Program-made: the position numbers and the translations under genes | The notes under the pieces: model-generated | Databases searched by the model: none | Seen by the model: only the letters and a program-made list of their open reading frames with translations | Told to the model about the DNA's origin: nothing | Shown here: one piece after another, positions 61,630 through 64,000 of the stretch | Numbering within the stretch: the first letter of the stretch is position 1 | How the letters are laid out: every line of letters begins with the position of its first letter | NCBI RefSeq assembly: GCF_019334725.1 | Contig: NZ_CP079818.1 | Location: 744,001 to 808,000 of the forward strand | Source: Neisseria perflava | GTDB taxonomy: Bacteria; Pseudomonadota; Gammaproteobacteria; Burkholderiales; Neisseriaceae | Direction of reading: 5' to 3' | Length of the DNA: 64,000 bases

Positions 61630-61662
61630 TTCAGACGGCCTTTTTATCAAAGGCCGCCTGAA
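61630..61662. repeat. Imperfect inverted DUS pair between the nuclease cassette and hscA
   Basis: Inverse DUS at 61630-61639 and a one-base variant GCCGCCTGAA at 61653-61662. It probably stops hscA transcription before the cassette. Confidence 0.75.
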
Positions 61663-61673
61663 ACCATTTGCCG

Positions 61674-63533
61674 TCAAATATTATCAACGCTTTGTCCTGT
61701 CAATGCGCGTTGGATGTTGCGGTTCATGCGTTTGGCGGCGAAGTTGTCGGTGCTGTGGCTGAGCTTGGTGACGGCGGCACGGATGTCTTCGGCTTTGCCG
61801 TCTTTCAGACGGCCTTGCAAGTTGGCGATGTCTTGTTGAATCTGTTGCAATTCTTCGGCTTCCAACAAATCTCTGTCTAACTCAAGGGCTGCGTTGACAG
61901 CGTCGGTTAAGCTTTCGGCTTCGACTACGGCTTCGGCGCGTGCGCGTGCGGCCATGTCTTCGGCAGCGTTGCTCATGCTGTCTTTGAGCATTTGGGTAAT
62001 GGTGCCGTCGTCCAAGCCGTAGGAAGGTTTGACTTCGATTTGCGCCTGTACGCCGGTGCTTTGTTCTTGTGCGGAAACGGACAGCAAACCGTCGGCATCA
62101 ACTTGGAAGGTCACGCGGATACGCGCTGCGCCTGCTGCCATGGGCGGAATACCGCGCAGGGTAAATTTGGCAAGGCTGCGGCAGTCGGAAACGAGTTCGC
62201 GCTCGCCTTGAACGACGTGTATCGTCATGGCAGTTTGACCGTCTTTGAAAGTGGTAAAGTCCTGCGCACGCGCGGTAGGAATGGTAGAGTTGCGAGGAAT
62301 GATTTTCTCGGCAAGACCGCCGTAGGTTTCCAGACCAAGCGATAAAGGTGTAACGTCAAGCAGTAGCCATTCGCCGTCGGTTTTGTTGCCGGCAAGGACG
62401 TTTGCTTGTATGGCGGCACCGAGTGCAACCACTTCGTCAGGATTGAGGTTGTTCAGCGGGGTTTGGCCAAAGAATGTGGCAACTGCTTGTTGAACGTGCA
62501 ACATGCGGGTAGAGCCGCCAACCATAATCACGCCTTTGACATCTGCCTTGGTTACGCCTGCGTCTTTCAAAGCCTGTTTGACGGGCTCGATGGTTTTTTG
62601 TACCAGATTTTGGGTCAGATTGTGAAACTCTTGGCGGGTAATGACGGTATGAACTTTATGGCCGTCTGAAAGTGTGGTTTCGATGACGGCTTCGGTTTGA
62701 GTGGTCAGTTTTTCTTTGGCGGTACGGACAAGGGAAAGCAGAAGTTGGCTGTCTTGTTCGTTGAGTTTGGAAAGGTCGTTTTGTTCGAGCAGGTAGCAGA
62801 ACAAACGATGGTCGAAGTCATCGCCGCCCAATGCGCTGTTGCCGCCGGTGGCTTTAACTTCAAACAATCCTTTGGTCAGTTGCAATACTGATACGTCGAA
62901 TGTACCACCGCCCAGGTCGTAAACGACAAACGTGCCTTCTGAAGCGTTGTCCAGTCCGTAGGCGATTGCGGCGGCGGTCGGCTCGTTGAGGAGGCGCAAT
63001 ACATTCAAGCCTGCCAAGCGTGCGGCATCTTTGGTGGCTTGACGTTGGGCATCGTCGAAATAGGCAGGTACGGTAATGACGGCACCGACCAAATCGCCGC
63101 CTAATGTTTCTTCGGCACGCGATTTAAGGGCTTTGAGGATTTCAGCCGATACTTCGATAGGCGTTTTTGCACCTTGACGGGTGTTTAACTCGACCACGCG
63201 CTCATTGGGTGTAAATCGATAGGGCAGGTATTGCGCCTCTTGTGCGAGGTCGGTAAGGGTGCGGCCGATCAGGCGTTTGGCGGAGCTGACTGTATTTAGC
63301 GGATCGGTTTTTTGGGCAGAAAGGGCGTTTTTGCCGACTTCAACTTCGCCATCCAAATAACGGACAACCGAAGGCAGGGTGGCGCGGCCGTCTGAATCAG
63401 GCAGGCAGACTGCGCTGCCGCTGCGGACTGTGGCAACCAAGCTGTTGGTTGTGCCTAAATCAATGCCTACGGCGAGGCGGTGTTGATGGGGGGCGGCGGA
63501 CATGCCGGGTTCTGAAATCTGCAAAAGAGCCAT
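61674..63533 (-). CDS. hscA: Fe-S assembly Hsp70 chaperone HscA
   Basis: Encodes 619 residues, as in E. coli HscA (616). It transfers clusters from IscU using ATP, together with HscB. Phosphate-1 motif GIDLGTTNSLVATV is at about residues 24-37. Phosphate-2 is DLGGGTFDVSVL (about 205-216), and the adenosine motif GGSTRMLHVQ is near 347. The substrate-binding domain follows to the C-terminus. Two or three DUS lie inside (near 61806, 62661 and 63388). No hscB or iscSUA genes are in this window. Confidence 0.97.
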   Translation of the reverse strand: MALLQISEPGMSAAPHQHRLAVGIDLGTTNSLVATVRSGSAVCLPDSDGRATLPSVVRYLDGEVEVGKNALSAQKTDPLNTVSSAKRLIGRTLTDLAQEAQYLPYRFTPNERVVELNTRQGAKTPIEVSAEILKALKSRAEETLGGDLVGAVITVPAYFDDAQRQATKDAARLAGLNVLRLLNEPTAAAIAYGLDNASEGTFVVYDLGGGTFDVSVLQLTKGLFEVKATGGNSALGGDDFDHRLFCYLLEQNDLSKLNEQDSQLLLSLVRTAKEKLTTQTEAVIETTLSDGHKVHTVITRQEFHNLTQNLVQKTIEPVKQALKDAGVTKADVKGVIMVGGSTRMLHVQQAVATFFGQTPLNNLNPDEVVALGAAIQANVLAGNKTDGEWLLLDVTPLSLGLETYGGLAEKIIPRNSTIPTARAQDFTTFKDGQTAMTIHVVQGERELVSDCRSLAKFTLRGIPPMAAGAARIRVTFQVDADGLLSVSAQEQSTGVQAQIEVKPSYGLDDGTITQMLKDSMSNAAEDMAARARAEAVVEAESLTDAVNAALELDRDLLEAEELQQIQQDIANLQGRLKDGKAEDIRAAVTKLSHSTDNFAAKRMNRNIQRALTGQSVDNI

Positions 63534-63679
63534 GATTGTGTGCCTTCTGATGCTGTATTTATTAGGATGGGGCAGATTTTAGCAGATTTTTGGCAGATAG
63601 TTGAGTGGTTTGCTAGGAAATAACCATAAGGCCTATTGTTGTTTTTTAATTGAAAAGAAAGTGGATTTTGAATCCGGAC

Positions 63680-63708
63680 TTGTATTTTTTAAGAAATGCG
63701 GATAAAAT
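63680..63708 (+). promoter_or_regulatory. Predicted rpsF promoter
   Basis: TTGTAT (63680-63685) and TAAAAT (63703-63708) are spaced 17 bp, about 70 bp before the rpsF start. Confidence 0.6.
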
Positions 63709-63778
63709 TCAGCCTCTTTGCCTTGCCTTTTACTTCGCATGGTGAAAGGCTGTTTTTAATCATCCATAAGGAGATAAC

Positions 63779-64000
63779 ATGCGTCATTACGAGATCGTGT
63801 TTATCGTTCATCCTGATCAAAGCGAGCAAGTGCCTGCTATGGTTGAGCGTTACAAAACCATGATTACTGAAGCCAGCGGTAAAATCCACCGTTTGGAAGA
63901 CTGGGGCCGTCGTCAATTGGCTTACCCAATCAACAAAATCCACAAAGCACATTATGTTTTGATGAATATCGAAACTACTCCTGAAGTGGTTGAAGAGCTG
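63779..64000 (+). CDS. rpsF: 30S ribosomal protein S6, 3'-truncated by the window edge
   Basis: The first 74 codons are visible. MRHYEIVFIVHPDQSEQVPAMVERYKTMI and GKIHRLEDWGRRQLAYPINKIHKAHYVL are diagnostic of S6, which binds S18 and 16S rRNA in the platform of the small subunit. AAGGAGATAAC is a strong ribosome site. In most bacteria priB or ssb, rpsR and rplI follow. Confidence 0.97.
   Translation, partial: MRHYEIVFIVHPDQSEQVPAMVERYKTMITEASGKIHRLEDWGRRQLAYPINKIHKAHYVLMNIETTPEVVEEL

Overview
The window is a chromosomal segment of a Neisseria species. The clearest marker is the neisserial DNA uptake sequence (DUS) GCCGTCTGAA, which I count by eye about 70 times on one strand or the other, often as inverted pairs that form transcription terminators. 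Most copies are preceded by AG (AGGCCGTCTGAA) rather than AT. As I recall, that dialect is typical of commensals around N. subflava / N. flavescens rather than N. meningitidis or N. gonorrhoeae. The 16S rRNA, PorB-like porin, ComEA/ComP pair and Emr-type pump also fit a commensal Neisseria. The species is inference; a search of the 16S (31299-32841) would settle it.

Layout. 1-11162: the 3' part of a giant trimeric autotransporter adhesin whose 5' end lies outside the window, made of nested near-identical repeats. 11317-19711: pepN, a porin gene, and a minus-strand branched-chain amino acid cluster (ilvI, ilvH, a small monooxygenase, ilvC) with a likely leader peptide, then tRNA-Leu. 19996-24521: SCO-family lipoprotein, hisG, an NfsA-like nitroreductase, hisD and tyrA. 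24818-29812: an Emr-like drug efflux locus (MarR regulator, outer membrane factor, EmrA, EmrB), followed by thrB. 31020-36585: a complete rRNA operon with two predicted promoters, 16S, tRNA-Ile, tRNA-Ala, 23S, 5S and a terminator. 36630-37912: competence genes comEA and comP, the latter encoding the pilin-like receptor for the DUS. 37992-45277: uppP, dsbA, a SPOR-domain protein, comM-like ATPase, ubiK, metK, a candidate small RNA, an lpxL/htrB-like acyltransferase and tRNA-Pro. 45477-52131: recC, a thioredoxin-like protein, lapB, lapA and ilvE. 52190-55448: an AT-rich leader and a large parallel beta-helix protein. 55541-58788: metE and metF. 58960-63533: iscX, an unknown gene, fdx, a two-gene DNA-enzyme cassette and hscA. 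63779-64000: the start of rpsF.

How the genes work together. Several genes serve natural transformation or DNA processing: comP, comEA, a comM-like helicase and recC. DUS copies also lie inside many genes, including six of the adhesin repeat units. Branched-chain amino acid synthesis (ilvI/H/C and ilvE), methionine/SAM metabolism (metE, metF, metK), histidine, tyrosine and threonine genes make up much of the rest. The window holds the late iron-sulfur assembly genes (hscA, fdx, iscX), here separated by inserted genes.

I found no CRISPR array, prophage or complete insertion sequence. The most unusual items are the hierarchical adhesin repeats with embedded DUS, the comEA-comP pair with a non-canonical Gln at pilin position +5, the TolA-like/pectate-lyase-like fusion protein, the ilv leader peptide, a candidate sRNA between metK and lpxL, and a DUS-flanked nuclease pair inside the isc gene group.
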